A stretch of 64,000 nt of DNA, taken from the NCBI RefSeq assembly GCF_003443995.1, contig NZ_QWEY01000008.1:62001-126000 (forward strand), in the 5' to 3' direction. The notes beneath the pieces are model-generated. The model was not told where the DNA came from. It ran no database searches and saw only the letters and a program-made list of their open reading frames with translations. This document shows, piece after piece, positions 25,013-33,473 of the stretch (within the stretch, counting starts at the first letter, position 1; the number at the start of each line of letters is the position of its first letter). This DNA comes from Pseudotabrizicola alkalilacus. GTDB lineage: Bacteria > Pseudomonadota > Alphaproteobacteria > Rhodobacterales > Rhodobacteraceae. Position numbers and translations under genes: made by a program.

Positions 25013-26020
25013 TCAGTTCGGCAGCAACATCTGATCTGCGCCGAACGCCATGAGGGATGTGGCCGGTACCGCGACACACACCTGCGACCCCGGCATGACA
25101 GGCACGCCGGAAACCGCTGAAATCACCTCGGCTCCGCTCTCAAGCTGAAGGTGATAGCCGCCGCCGGTATAGGCACAGTCCAGAACCGTGCCATGCCGGA
25201 CAAGCGCGTCTTGCGGGGCCGTGTCATGGATGCGCGCATCCATGCTGCGAAACCCCAGCGTTGCTGCCGCCACCGGATCTCCGGCGCGGCCCGCAATCAT
25301 ATTATCGACACCCAGAAACCGCCCGGCATCCAGATCGGCGGGGCGGGCATAAAGATCCTGCGGGGCAGCGACCTGCACCACCTTTCCCGCGCGCATCAGC
25401 ACGATGGTGTCGGCCATCGACAAAGCTTCTTCCTGATCGTGGGTGACCATGATCGTGGTGATCCCCAGCCGCTGCTGCAGACGGCGCAACTCGCCGCGCA
25501 GGTTGCGGCGGATGGCGGCGTCAAGGTTCGACAGCGGCTCGTCCAGCAGCAGGATCGGCGGATCAATGATCAGCGCCCGGCCCAGCGCCACCCGCTGGCG
25601 CTGACCACCTGACAGGCTGCCCACTTTGCGCGGACCAAAGCCGGATAGTCCCAGCATCTCCAGCAGCCGCTCAGCCCGCGCATCCCGCTCGGCACGGGCA
25701 ACGCCGCGCAGTTTCAACGGATAGGTCAGATTGCCCGCCACCGTCATGTGCGGCCACAGCGCATAAGACTGGAAAACCATCGCCGTGCCGCGCTTTTCCG
25801 GCGGCAGAGCAGAGATGGACCGCGCGCCCAGACGGATATCGCCCGACGCGGGCGGGGCGAAACCGGCAATCGACCGCAGCAGCGTGGTTTTGCCACAGCC
25901 AGACGGGCCAAGCAGGCAGGTAAAGCTGCCAGCAGGCACATTCAGCGTTATATCATGCAGGATCTGCGACCCGCCCAACCGAATGGACAAGCCATGCAGC
26001 GCCAGCGCCTCGACTCCCAT
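25013..26020 (-). CDS. ABC importer, ATP-binding subunit (PotA/UgpC type)
   Basis: A 335-residue ATPase with Walker A GPSGCGKTT (about 40-48), a Q-loop in MVFQSYALWPHMTV, signature LSGGQRQRVALGRAL and Walker B LLLDEPLSNLD, followed by THD, plus a C-terminal TOBE domain (about 240-335). The start at 26020 is chosen because GGGGGAGGA stands six bases before it; ATGs at 26062 and 26074 would add a 14-18 residue extension and have weaker sites. It is the first gene of the operon, unlike the other importers here where the binding protein comes first. Confidence 0.9.
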   Translation of the reverse strand: MGVEALALHGLSIRLGGSQILHDITLNVPAGSFTCLLGPSGCGKTTLLRSIAGFAPPASGDIRLGARSISALPPEKRGTAMVFQSYALWPHMTVAGNLTYPLKLRGVARAERDARAERLLEMLGLSGFGPRKVGSLSGGQRQRVALGRALIIDPPILLLDEPLSNLDAAIRRNLRGELRRLQQRLGITTIMVTHDQEEALSMADTIVLMRAGKVVQVAAPQDLYARPADLDAGRFLGVDNMIAGRAGDPVAAATLGFRSMDARIHDTAPQDALVRHGTVLDCAYTGGGYHLQLESGAEVISAVSGVPVMPGSQVCVAVPATSLMAFGADQMLLPN

Positions 26021-26129
26021 ATCGTCCTCCCCCGATGCGGTTTTGAAAGCGTGTGCATTCATCGTTTGTCTCATTATCCCTTTGTGTCAAGGGTGATTAG
26101 CGTTGATATGTAACAAGGATGTGTCTATC

Positions 26130-26145
26130 TTGAAATCGCGTTCAA
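26130..26145. promoter_or_regulatory. LacI-type operator
   Basis: TTGAAATCGCGTTCAA is an inverted repeat with 5-bp arms TTGAA/TTCAA and a central CG, the standard layout for LacI/GalR-family sites. It lies 24 bases upstream of the LacI-family start at 26169 and about 110 bases from the ATPase gene start on the other strand, so it could control both directions. Confidence 0.65.
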
Positions 26146-26168
26146 TTCCTACTGACCTTGGGGGCAGC

Positions 26169-27152
26169 ATGCGGGTGACGGCAGATGATGTGGCGGCGCG
26201 AGCCGGGGTTTCACGCTCGGCTGTGTCGCGGGCCTTTACCAAAGGCGCCAGTATCCAGCCTGACAAACGCGCCCATATCCTCGCCATGGCCGATGAACTC
26301 GGCTATCGGCCAAACCTGATGGCGCGCAGCCTGACGGGGGGGGCGACGGGGCTGATCGCCGTGGTGGTCGGGTCGCTTTCAAGCCCCTATGAAAGCTGGT
26401 TTCTGGATATCCTGTCCCAAGGCATCCGCAGCCGGGGCCTGTGGCCGCTGCTGGTGCCGGTCTCTCCGGGGCAAGAGGTTGAACCGGCGCTCGATCACGC
26501 GCTGGCCTATCAGGTCGACGGCGCGGTGATCGCCGCCGGATCGGTCAACCGCAAGCTGGCCGAACGCAGCACCGCCAATGGCGCGCCGATTGTCGTCGTC
26601 GGCAGGGTTCTGGACGGCGGCGGTGCCGATTCGGTGTGCTGCGACAACCGGGCGGGAATGGCGATGATCGCGGAACGGCTGGTCGCCACCAACCGCCGCC
26701 GGATCGCCTGGATCGGCGGGCGGGCCGACACCTTTTCCAATGTCGAGCGGTTTGACGGGCTGACAGCGGCATTGTCCGCGCATGGGATGTCGCTGACCGA
26801 AGCCCGCCGCGGAGATTACACAACGGACAGCGGCATGGTGCAGGCGCTGGCGCTGCTGACTGGCCGGGACCGCCCCGATGCGATTGTCTGCGGCAACGAC
26901 GCCATGGCCATCGGCGCCATCTCGGCGGCCCGCCGCCTTGGTCTGCGGGTGCCTGAAGATGTGGGCATCTGTGGGTTTGACGACATTCCGGCGGCGGCGT
27001 GGGAGCCGTTCAGCCTGACCACCGTGGCCAATCCGGTGACCGAAACCGTCAAGGCAGCGCTGGATCTGCTGACCCGCAGAATCGCGGGCGAGAACGGAGC
27101 GCCCTCGACAATCCGCTTGCCTCCGGCTCTTTGCATCCGCCAAAGCCTCTGA
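26169..27152 (+). CDS. LacI/GalR-family transcriptional regulator
   Basis: A 327-residue repressor. The helix-turn-helix and hinge are RVTADDVAARAGVSRSAVSRAF (residues 2-23) and LGYRPNLMARSLTGG. The periplasmic-binding-protein-like effector domain follows (about 60-327), with GLIAVVVGSLSSPYESWF and the C-terminal GFDDIPAAAWEPFSLTTV block. The start at 26169 places the HTH at residue 2 as usual; the TTG at 26103 would add 22 atypical residues. It is divergent to the importer/phosphoesterase operon and very probably represses it in response to its substrate. Confidence 0.9.
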   Translation: MRVTADDVAARAGVSRSAVSRAFTKGASIQPDKRAHILAMADELGYRPNLMARSLTGGATGLIAVVVGSLSSPYESWFLDILSQGIRSRGLWPLLVPVSPGQEVEPALDHALAYQVDGAVIAAGSVNRKLAERSTANGAPIVVVGRVLDGGGADSVCCDNRAGMAMIAERLVATNRRRIAWIGGRADTFSNVERFDGLTAALSAHGMSLTEARRGDYTTDSGMVQALALLTGRDRPDAIVCGNDAMAIGAISAARRLGLRVPEDVGICGFDDIPAAAWEPFSLTTVANPVTETVKAALDLLTRRIAGENGAPSTIRLPPALCIRQSL

Positions 27153-27305
27153 AGCCCGGCAAGCAATAATTCCGCAACGGGCATACTGGCAGGCAGAGGC
27201 ATTCCGATTGCGTTTCATCTGTGCAGGAAAGGCCTTTCGCAGATCCAGGTGGCCAGTGGGCTATGGCACATACCCCGGAGCGCACGGTCGGGCAATCGGT
27301 CCCTC

Positions 27306-29288
27306 TCAGGGGCCGTACAGCTGGTCCTGAAGCGCGGGCAAGGCGGGCAAAGACTGGTCCTGCGGCCAGAACACTACCGGCAGGCTATTCGGGCCTGAAG
27401 CCATGGTGCCTGAATAGCCATTATCATAGGGGGAGAGCGAGATCACAAATGGCTCGGGCGAGACGGCGGGCAGCGCAAAGCGCAGGAATACATAGCCCTC
27501 TTCCTCGGTCGCACTGCCGAGTGCGGCCGTCTCCAGCGAGCCCTGCGGGCCGACCATCAGCGCTGTAGGGGCAAAGCTGCCCTCCCAGCCACCGGCATCG
27601 GCGCGGGTGCGCAGGGTGATGCGCAGCATGTCCATCACGTCGGTCGCGGCTCCGGCAGGGGCATCGCGGGGCGGCACTGCCACCACCCGCCAAGGGCCGT
27701 CCAGCATCAGCGCACCATTGTCTGTCTCGCCACTGTCCTGAAGCTGCACGATGAAGTCATTCACCTGCCCCGGAAAAATCGCCACCTCTGCCGATAGTTC
27801 CACCTCACCGGGCGCAAAAGCTGTCACCCGCCAGCGGCCCGGCTCGAACGTGCCGCTGATCACCGGGCCGGTGTCTTGCGGCGCCCATGCCTCGGGTGAC
27901 ATGTCCGGGTCCAGCGGCACCGCCTCCCACGATACATCGCTTTGTGCCGCATCTGCTGGCAGGCGAAAGGTGGCTGGGACAGAGGCGATATCATCTTGTG
28001 CGGCATCGCCGCGCGTCGCGGCGGCGGCTTGCGCGGAAAGATCGGCGCTGGTCGTCAGGTCGGCGTCTTCAAACGGGATGCCGACGCCAAAGCGGCGCGA
28101 GAACATGATCTCGGTCCGCTTTGCATTCAGATAGCGCACCTCGTATTCACCGGGTTCGGCGGGGACTTTCAGGTTTGTTGCACCGTTCTTGTGCAGCGCA
28201 AAGGCCCAGTTGTGGCGCTGATGCTCGTTCACCGGCTGATCCAGATCGGCGATCACGATACGCTCTTCCACACGTTCGGGGCCACGGAAGGCAAACCGCA
28301 CCCGGCTGTCGGGCTCGACCGAGCCGATGGGTTCAAATCCCATGCTTGGGGGCACCACCTCGACCACCTGCCGTGCAATCACGCCGTCGCTCACGCTGAC
28401 CAGAATCAGGTCATACATCCCCGGCTCTTTGGGGGCTGTGCGTGTCGCGGGGTTGTTCGGATTTGCGCCCGTGCCACCGATGACCCCATAACTGGGCGAG
28501 ACGGTGCCGCTGGTCGCGCCTTGTGGCACAAAGCCCATGTAGTCGACAAAGCTGGCCGCGCCTGTCCAGCCGATCGGATAGGCAAAGCCCGCCTCGGCCT
28601 TGTCGCCGATGTCAAAGGCCGCCACGCGCGCCGGTTCTGGCTCCGGCTCTGGAACCGGCTCCGGCTCTGACATCACAGCGCTGACCTGTTGCAGCGCATC
28701 CGCCAGTTCGGCACCGGAATTGGTCTGGAACAGCATCCCGCCGGTCTGCTCGGTGATGCAGGACAGCGCCTCGACCTCTGCCCGCGTCAGGCCGAAGCCA
28801 ACCACATGCGCGCGGATGTCGATGCCCTCGGCCGCCAGTTCGGCGGCAAGCGCGCAGGGGTCTCCCGCGCAGGTTTCCAGCCCGTCGGTGACAAGGATGA
28901 TATCGGCCGCCTCGGCGGTCTGCGGGATCTGACCGCGCGCCATCCGCAGGCTGTCGGTCAGGGGCGTCATGCCGCGCGGCATCAACCCGCGCAGACGGCT
29001 TTCCAGCGTGCCGGGCGCGGTTTGGCCCATCGGCGCGATCACCTCGATATCGCCGCAATCGCCGCGCCGGTTGTGGCCATAGGCGATGACCGACAGCGGC
29101 ACCGTGCCATCGCGGCTGCCAAAGTAATCGCCCATCACGTCGCGCGCCACTTCGATCCGGGTCAGATCGCCGTCCACCCGGTTCCACATTGAGCCGGAGG
29201 CGTCAAAAACCAGCACAGATACGCGCTCGGCCATCACAGGCACTGCCGTCAGCATCAGCGCGACAACAGCGGGGATCAATCGGGTCAT
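27306..29288 (-). CDS. Secreted von Willebrand factor A domain protein
   Basis: A 660-residue exported protein. The signal peptide is about residues 1-20 (PAVVALMLTAVPVMA). A VWA domain follows (about 22-200) with a complete MIDAS metal site: DASGSMW (D29, S31, S33), a Thr in MTPLTDSL and the Asp in LVTDGLETC. Four cysteines within the domain could form two disulfides. An EP-rich linker (about 207-219) leads to a long beta-rich region of about 440 residues with repeated Ig-like segments (for example GMYDLILVSVSDG and GEYEVRYLNAKR). Proteins of this type sit in the periplasm or on the surface and bind partners through a divalent metal. The function is unknown; it stands alone, divergent to a LuxR-type regulator. 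Confidence 0.8.
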   Translation of the reverse strand: MTRLIPAVVALMLTAVPVMAERVSVLVFDASGSMWNRVDGDLTRIEVARDVMGDYFGSRDGTVPLSVIAYGHNRRGDCGDIEVIAPMGQTAPGTLESRLRGLMPRGMTPLTDSLRMARGQIPQTAEAADIILVTDGLETCAGDPCALAAELAAEGIDIRAHVVGFGLTRAEVEALSCITEQTGGMLFQTNSGAELADALQQVSAVMSEPEPVPEPEPEPARVAAFDIGDKAEAGFAYPIGWTGAASFVDYMGFVPQGATSGTVSPSYGVIGGTGANPNNPATRTAPKEPGMYDLILVSVSDGVIARQVVEVVPPSMGFEPIGSVEPDSRVRFAFRGPERVEERIVIADLDQPVNEHQRHNWAFALHKNGATNLKVPAEPGEYEVRYLNAKRTEIMFSRRFGVGIPFEDADLTTSADLSAQAAAATRGDAAQDDIASVPATFRLPADAAQSDVSWEAVPLDPDMSPEAWAPQDTGPVISGTFEPGRWRVTAFAPGEVELSAEVAIFPGQVNDFIVQLQDSGETDNGALMLDGPWRVVAVPPRDAPAGAATDVMDMLRITLRTRADAGGWEGSFAPTALMVGPQGSLETAALGSATEEEGYVFLRFALPAVSPEPFVISLSPYDNGYSGTMASGPNSLPVVFWPQDQSLPALPALQDQLYGP

Positions 29289-29534
29289 GGTCGTCTCCTA
29301 CAGGCAGGGAAAGGGCGGCAAGCGGGAAACATCGGGGTGAAACCGCGCATGGCCAAACGGCCCACCGCAATGATGCACCGGGCAGCGCGGGCGCCACCCG
29401 GTGCACAACGGGTCATTTTATTATTTTTCTTCATACAGTTGCGAGTACATCTCTTGCAAGAATTGGCCTACGGTAGACCGATAGCCTGCGCTGTGCCAAT
29501 ATAGGGAAATCCTTACTGGGCGGGGCATGGGTGT

Positions 29535-30275
29535 TTGCCGCAGCATGGCGTTGACGATTTTCTGGACACGCTGTCGCAGATCGGCCGGTCGGGCGATGCC
29601 ACTGCGGCGGACCGGGTGTGGCAGCTGACAACAGCGTTTTTTGAACACCATGGCTTTGACAAGCTGATCTATCTGGATGCCCAACCCGGCGCGCTGACCA
29701 TGTTGACCACCCTGCCCGCCGCTTGGATCGGCCATTACCAGGACAATGCGTATGCCCGGATTGATCCGTTTTTCAGCCAGTGTTGCACCAGCTTCCGCCC
29801 CGTCAGCACCGGCGTTGCCTATGCCGACCGGCACAAGGGGCTGACCGCGGCGCAGCGGACTCTGATCTGCGAAGCCTCGGAATTTGGCATTCACGCGGGG
29901 TTTTCCTCGACCCTGCGTCTGCCGGGGGCTTTCGGGGTGGCGGGGTGGAACATCGGCTCGTCGCTGTCGGGCGCTGAGGTGGATGCCCTGCGCGCGGATC
30001 GTGAAGATGCTTTGCGGCTGGCCGCCAGACATGTGCATGACATGCTGATCTGTGTGCAAGGTGCCTGCGGGGCACAGGCGTTGTCGCCGCGTGAGACGGA
30101 ATGTCTGGTGTTGCTGGCACAGGGGCAGCGGACAAAGGATATTGCCCGTACTCTGGGGCTGAGCCCGGCAGCGGTGGAGCTGTATCTGCGCAATGCCCGC
30201 AACAAACTGGGGGCAGCGACGCGGGAACAGGCGATTGCGATCGGCTTCGCGCGGGGCTTGTTGTCGCCGGTCTGA
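29535..30275 (+). CDS. LuxR-family regulator with autoinducer-binding domain (orphan)
   Basis: A 246-residue LuxR/TraR-type regulator. The N-terminal autoinducer-binding domain (about 15-165) has the ligand-pocket pattern W-x2-HY-x4-Y-x3-DP in AAWIGHYQDNAYARIDPFF. The C-terminal GerE-type HTH is LSPRETECLVLLAQGQRTKDIA through AAVELYLRNARNKLGA. No in-frame ATG precedes the domain; TTG at 29535 is the only reasonable start in this frame and has a G-rich stretch before it, so the start is uncertain. No luxI-type synthase is in the window, so it is an orphan here and may sense a foreign acyl-homoserine lactone. It may control the divergent VWA gene. Confidence 0.85.
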   Translation: MPQHGVDDFLDTLSQIGRSGDATAADRVWQLTTAFFEHHGFDKLIYLDAQPGALTMLTTLPAAWIGHYQDNAYARIDPFFSQCCTSFRPVSTGVAYADRHKGLTAAQRTLICEASEFGIHAGFSSTLRLPGAFGVAGWNIGSSLSGAEVDALRADREDALRLAARHVHDMLICVQGACGAQALSPRETECLVLLAQGQRTKDIARTLGLSPAAVELYLRNARNKLGAATREQAIAIGFARGLLSPV

Positions 30276-30283
30276 AGGATGGA

Positions 30284-30303
30284 GAGGGCGGCGTGCCGCC
30301 CTC
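30284..30303. terminator. Stem-loop between convergent luxR-type and BCCT genes
   Basis: GAGGGCGGC (30284-30292) pairs with GCCGCCCTC (30295-30303). CCCCGGTTTT follows on the plus strand. It lies 9 bases after the luxR-type stop and 20 bases before the BCCT stop, so it probably ends both transcripts. Confidence 0.6.
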
Positions 30304-30323
30304 CCCCGGTTTTCGGGATTTGC

Positions 30324-31991
30324 CTAGCGCGGCTCGTTCATCAAGCCACGCACGATGGAGTAGCAGGCCGCCAGCAAAACCAGCGTGAACGGCAGCCCGG
30401 TCGAGACCGCCATCGCCTGCAAGGCCGCCAGACCGCCGCCCAGAAGCAGGGCAACCGCCACCAGCCCCTCGAACGTGGCCCAGAACACCCGCTGCACCAC
30501 CGGCGCATTGGTCTTGCCCCCGGCGGCGATGGTGTCGATCACCAAGGAACCGGAATCCGACGAGGTGACAAAGAACACCACGACAAGGATGATCCCGACC
30601 AGCGAGCTGATCCCCGCCAGCGGCATCTGGCTGAGCATCTCGAACAGTTGCAGTTCCAATGCGGCCTCTTGCACGCCGGTAAAGCCGTCGTTGACCACCT
30701 GAGAAATCGCGCTGCCGCCCATGGCCGTCATCCACAGCACCGAGAACAGGCTTGGCACGATCAGCACCGCGATCAGGAATTCGCGTACCGTCCGCCCGCG
30801 TGAGACGCGGGCGATGAACATGCCGACAAACGGTGACCAGCTGATCCACCACGCCCAGTAAAACGCGGTCCAGCCCGCCGCAAAGTTGGCGTCATCGCGG
30901 CCAAACGGATTGGCCAGAGCGGGCAAATACTCGCCATAGGCAACAAGGTTGCTGAAAAAGCCCGTAAAGATGCTTGCCGTGGGACCAAGGGCCACGACAA
31001 AGATCAACAGGGCAATTGCCAGGAACATGTTGACCTGTGACAGAACCTTGACCCCGCCTTCCAGCCCGCGGACAATCGAGATGATGGCCAGCAAGGTGAT
31101 AAAGATAATCAGGATGATCAGACGGGAATTGGACTGGCCAAAGCCGAACAGATAATCCAGCCCCGCTGCCGCCTGTTGCGCACCGATGCCTAGCGAGGTG
31201 GCAAGCCCGAAGATTGTGGCAAAGATCGCCATGATATCAATGATATGTCCGGGCCATCCCCAGATCTTTTCGCCGAAGATCGGATAAAAGGTCGAGCGCA
31301 GGGTCAATGGCAGGCCCTTGTTATACGAGAACAGCGCCAAAGCGAGTGCCACAACGGCATAGATCGCCCAAGGGTGCAGGCCCCAGTGAAAGATCGTGGC
31401 GGCCATGCCCAGACGTGCGGCCTCGACCGGGTCGCCTGCAGCACCGCCCAGCGGAGCCCAGTCGGTGCGCGCGCCGGTTTCGTCCAGCGTAACGCCGCCC
31501 AGTGCCGCCGAATAGTGCGACAACGGCTCTGACACGCCATAAAACATCAACCCGATGCCCATGCCTGCCGCAAACAGCATCGAAAACCAGCCGATATAGC
31601 CATAATCGGGTGTGGCATCAGGGCCGCCAAGCCGGATCTTGCCCAGCGGCGAGACAATCAGAAACAGGCACAGCAACACAAAGATGTTGCCGGCGATCAG
31701 AAAGAACCAGCCCAGATTGCCAGTCAGCCAGTCGCGCATACCGGTAAATACCGGCTCGACCTGATTCTGAAATGCCAGCGTCAGGATGGTAAAGCCGACG
31801 ATGCCAAGCGCCGAGATCGAAAACACCTTCTGATGAAAGTCGAATTCCAGCACATAGCGCGGGGCCACATTGTCCTGACCGATCGCATACTCGGTGACAA
31901 TGATTTCGGTTTCACCCTCGGGTTCGGGGATGGCTTCGGTGTCGATGATAGGTTCGTCGTCGCGCTCTGGCGCGTTCGGAGTTTCGGTCAT
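30324..31991 (-). CDS. BCCT-family betaine/choline/carnitine transporter
   Basis: A 555-residue transporter with 12 predicted helices and an acidic N-terminal tail of about 45 residues. The BCCT signature is clear in helix 8 (AFYWAWWISWSPFVGMFIARVSRGRTVREF, shown to residue level only by its core WAWWISWSP), and the glycine-rich helix 3 GMGIGLMFYGVSEP is intact. BCCT carriers take up quaternary ammonium compounds driven by sodium or proton gradients. The short C-terminus (ends GLMNEPR) lacks the long osmosensory tail of BetP/BetT. Because glycine-betaine-oxidising genes lie at 43391-45702, glycine betaine or choline is a sensible substrate, by inference. Confidence 0.9.
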   Translation of the reverse strand: MTETPNAPERDDEPIIDTEAIPEPEGETEIIVTEYAIGQDNVAPRYVLEFDFHQKVFSISALGIVGFTILTLAFQNQVEPVFTGMRDWLTGNLGWFFLIAGNIFVLLCLFLIVSPLGKIRLGGPDATPDYGYIGWFSMLFAAGMGIGLMFYGVSEPLSHYSAALGGVTLDETGARTDWAPLGGAAGDPVEAARLGMAATIFHWGLHPWAIYAVVALALALFSYNKGLPLTLRSTFYPIFGEKIWGWPGHIIDIMAIFATIFGLATSLGIGAQQAAAGLDYLFGFGQSNSRLIILIIFITLLAIISIVRGLEGGVKVLSQVNMFLAIALLIFVVALGPTASIFTGFFSNLVAYGEYLPALANPFGRDDANFAAGWTAFYWAWWISWSPFVGMFIARVSRGRTVREFLIAVLIVPSLFSVLWMTAMGGSAISQVVNDGFTGVQEAALELQLFEMLSQMPLAGISSLVGIILVVVFFVTSSDSGSLVIDTIAAGGKTNAPVVQRVFWATFEGLVAVALLLGGGLAALQAMAVSTGLPFTLVLLAACYSIVRGLMNEPR

Positions 31992-32375
31992 GATGTCCCT
32001 CTCTTGGTGTCAGACCCGGCGCGATTACGCTGATTTTATCCGTCAGAAGCTGACGGCGGGTCGTCCCGGATGGATCGGCCTGCGACCACAGGCCGGTAAC
32101 GGGCGCAGCCGTGCCAGCGTTTCCCCTGACCCTGCGCCCGTGCGAAAATCGTGCTGCCTGAGTGGCGCACATGGCGTGTTTTCGCCTGTTTTGGCAGAAA
32201 CTTCAACCGCCAGCGGCAAGATCGCCGGTTTGTCCCCCCTGCAGCGGTAACGTAAGGGGAGCCGTCAACCGGATATAAGGTCGCGCCTAGACCTCTGGCG
32301 GATCATCGCTTAGGCTTTCAGCAGTCCGCGCAGAAGCGCCGGCAAAACACTCTGATACACTTCCAGGAGGTAGGC
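31992..32375. other. Divergent intergenic region between BCCT and TRAP genes
   Basis: It must hold the promoters of both flanking genes. Two small hairpins are visible: CCGTCA/TGACGG (32040-32056) and GGCCTG/CAGGCC (32077-32094). AGGAGG (32364-32369) is the ribosome site of the TAXI gene. No open frame or RNA gene is convincing here. Confidence 0.4.
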
Positions 32376-33386
32376 ATGAAATTCACATCCTTTAAAGCTC
32401 TGGCCGGAGCCGCGCTTGCGGTCGGGCTGATGGCACAAGGGTCCATGGCGCAGGACATGCAGTTCTTCCGCATCGGCACCGGCGGCACGGCGGGCACCTA
32501 TTATCCGATCGGCGGGTTGATCGCGAACGCAATCTCAAACCCACCCGGTTCGCGCCCCTGTGAAGAAGGCGGTTCCTGCGGCGTGCCGGGGCTGATCGCA
32601 ACGGCGGTTGCATCAAATGGCTCGGTCGGCAACGTGAACTCGATCAACGGCGGCACATTGGAGGCTGGCTTCAGCCAGTCCGACGTGGCGTTCTGGGCGC
32701 AATCCGGCACCGGATTGTTCGAAGGCCAGCCCGCAGTTGAAAACCTGCGGCTGATCGCCAACCTCTATCCCGAAAGCATCCATCTGGTTGCGCGGGCCGA
32801 TGCGGGCATCGCCTCGGTCGCGGATCTGCGCGGCAAGCGGGTATCGCTGGACGAGCCGGGCTCGGGCACGCTGGTCGATGCCAAGATCATCCTCGGGGCC
32901 TTTGGTCTGACGGAAACCGATATTACCCCGGAATATCTGAAACCGGATCAGGCGTCGGACCGGATGCGCGATGGCGCGATGGACGCGTTCTTCTTTGTCG
33001 GCGGCTATCCGGCCGGCGCGATTGCCGAACTGTCCAGCCAGCATGACGTGGTGATCGTGCCGATCACCGGCCCGGAAATCGACGCGCTGCGCGCCGAATA
33101 CTCGTTCTTTGCGACCGATACCTTCCCGGCTGGCACCTACAAGGGGCAGGACGCCGACGTGGCAACGATCTCGGTCGGTGCGCAGATGGTGACCTCCGCC
33201 GCGCTGTCCGAAGAACTGGTGTACGGCATCACCAAAGCGCTGTTCAACGAGACCACACAAAAGCTGTTTGCCAATGGCCATGCCAAGGGCAAATACATCA
33301 CGCTGGAAAACGCGGTTCAGGGGGCTGGCATCCCGTTCCATCCGGGCGCTGAAAAATTCTACAAAGAAGCCGGCGCGATTCAGTGA
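32376..33386 (+). CDS. TAXI-family TRAP transporter, periplasmic solute-binding protein
   Basis: A 336-residue binding protein of the TAXI (TRAP-associated extracytoplasmic immunogenic) class. The signal peptide is about residues 1-25 (ALAGAALAVGLMAQGSMAQ). Typical landmarks: FRIGTGGTAGTYYPIGG, SNPPGSRPCEEGGSCGVPGL with two cysteines likely forming a disulfide, and AGFSQSDVAFWAQSG. AGGAGG stands before the ATG. It delivers its ligand (the family includes glutamate, glutamine and 2-oxoglutarate binders) to the fused TRAP permease encoded next. Confidence 0.93.
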   Translation: MKFTSFKALAGAALAVGLMAQGSMAQDMQFFRIGTGGTAGTYYPIGGLIANAISNPPGSRPCEEGGSCGVPGLIATAVASNGSVGNVNSINGGTLEAGFSQSDVAFWAQSGTGLFEGQPAVENLRLIANLYPESIHLVARADAGIASVADLRGKRVSLDEPGSGTLVDAKIILGAFGLTETDITPEYLKPDQASDRMRDGAMDAFFFVGGYPAGAIAELSSQHDVVIVPITGPEIDALRAEYSFFATDTFPAGTYKGQDADVATISVGAQMVTSAALSEELVYGITKALFNETTQKLFANGHAKGKYITLENAVQGAGIPFHPGAEKFYKEAGAIQ

Positions 33387-33410
33387 TCTGGCTGTTCTGA
33401 CATGACAGCA

Positions 33411-33443
33411 GGGACGCGGCCAGCATTGGGCCGCGTCCCTTTT
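33411..33443 (+). terminator. Intrinsic-terminator-like attenuator between TRAP binding-protein and permease genes
   Basis: GGGACGCGGCC (33411-33421) pairs perfectly with GGCCGCGTCCC (33429-33439), a seven-base loop, followed directly by TTTT (33440-33443). This is a classical intrinsic terminator lying inside an operon, so it probably lets most transcripts stop after the binding-protein gene. Confidence 0.8.
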
Positions 33444-33473
33444 AAAATCTGCGACAGCTTGCAAGGACCCCTG

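Noticed and set aside
26062-26074. Upstream ATG starts for the PotA/UgpC-type ATPase
   Set aside because: The ATG at 26020 has a much better ribosome site (GGGGGAGGA) and matches the usual N-terminus of the family.
29460-29485. CTACGGTAG palindrome as a lux-type box before the LuxR-family gene
   Set aside because: Too short and unlike known 18-20 bp lux-type boxes.
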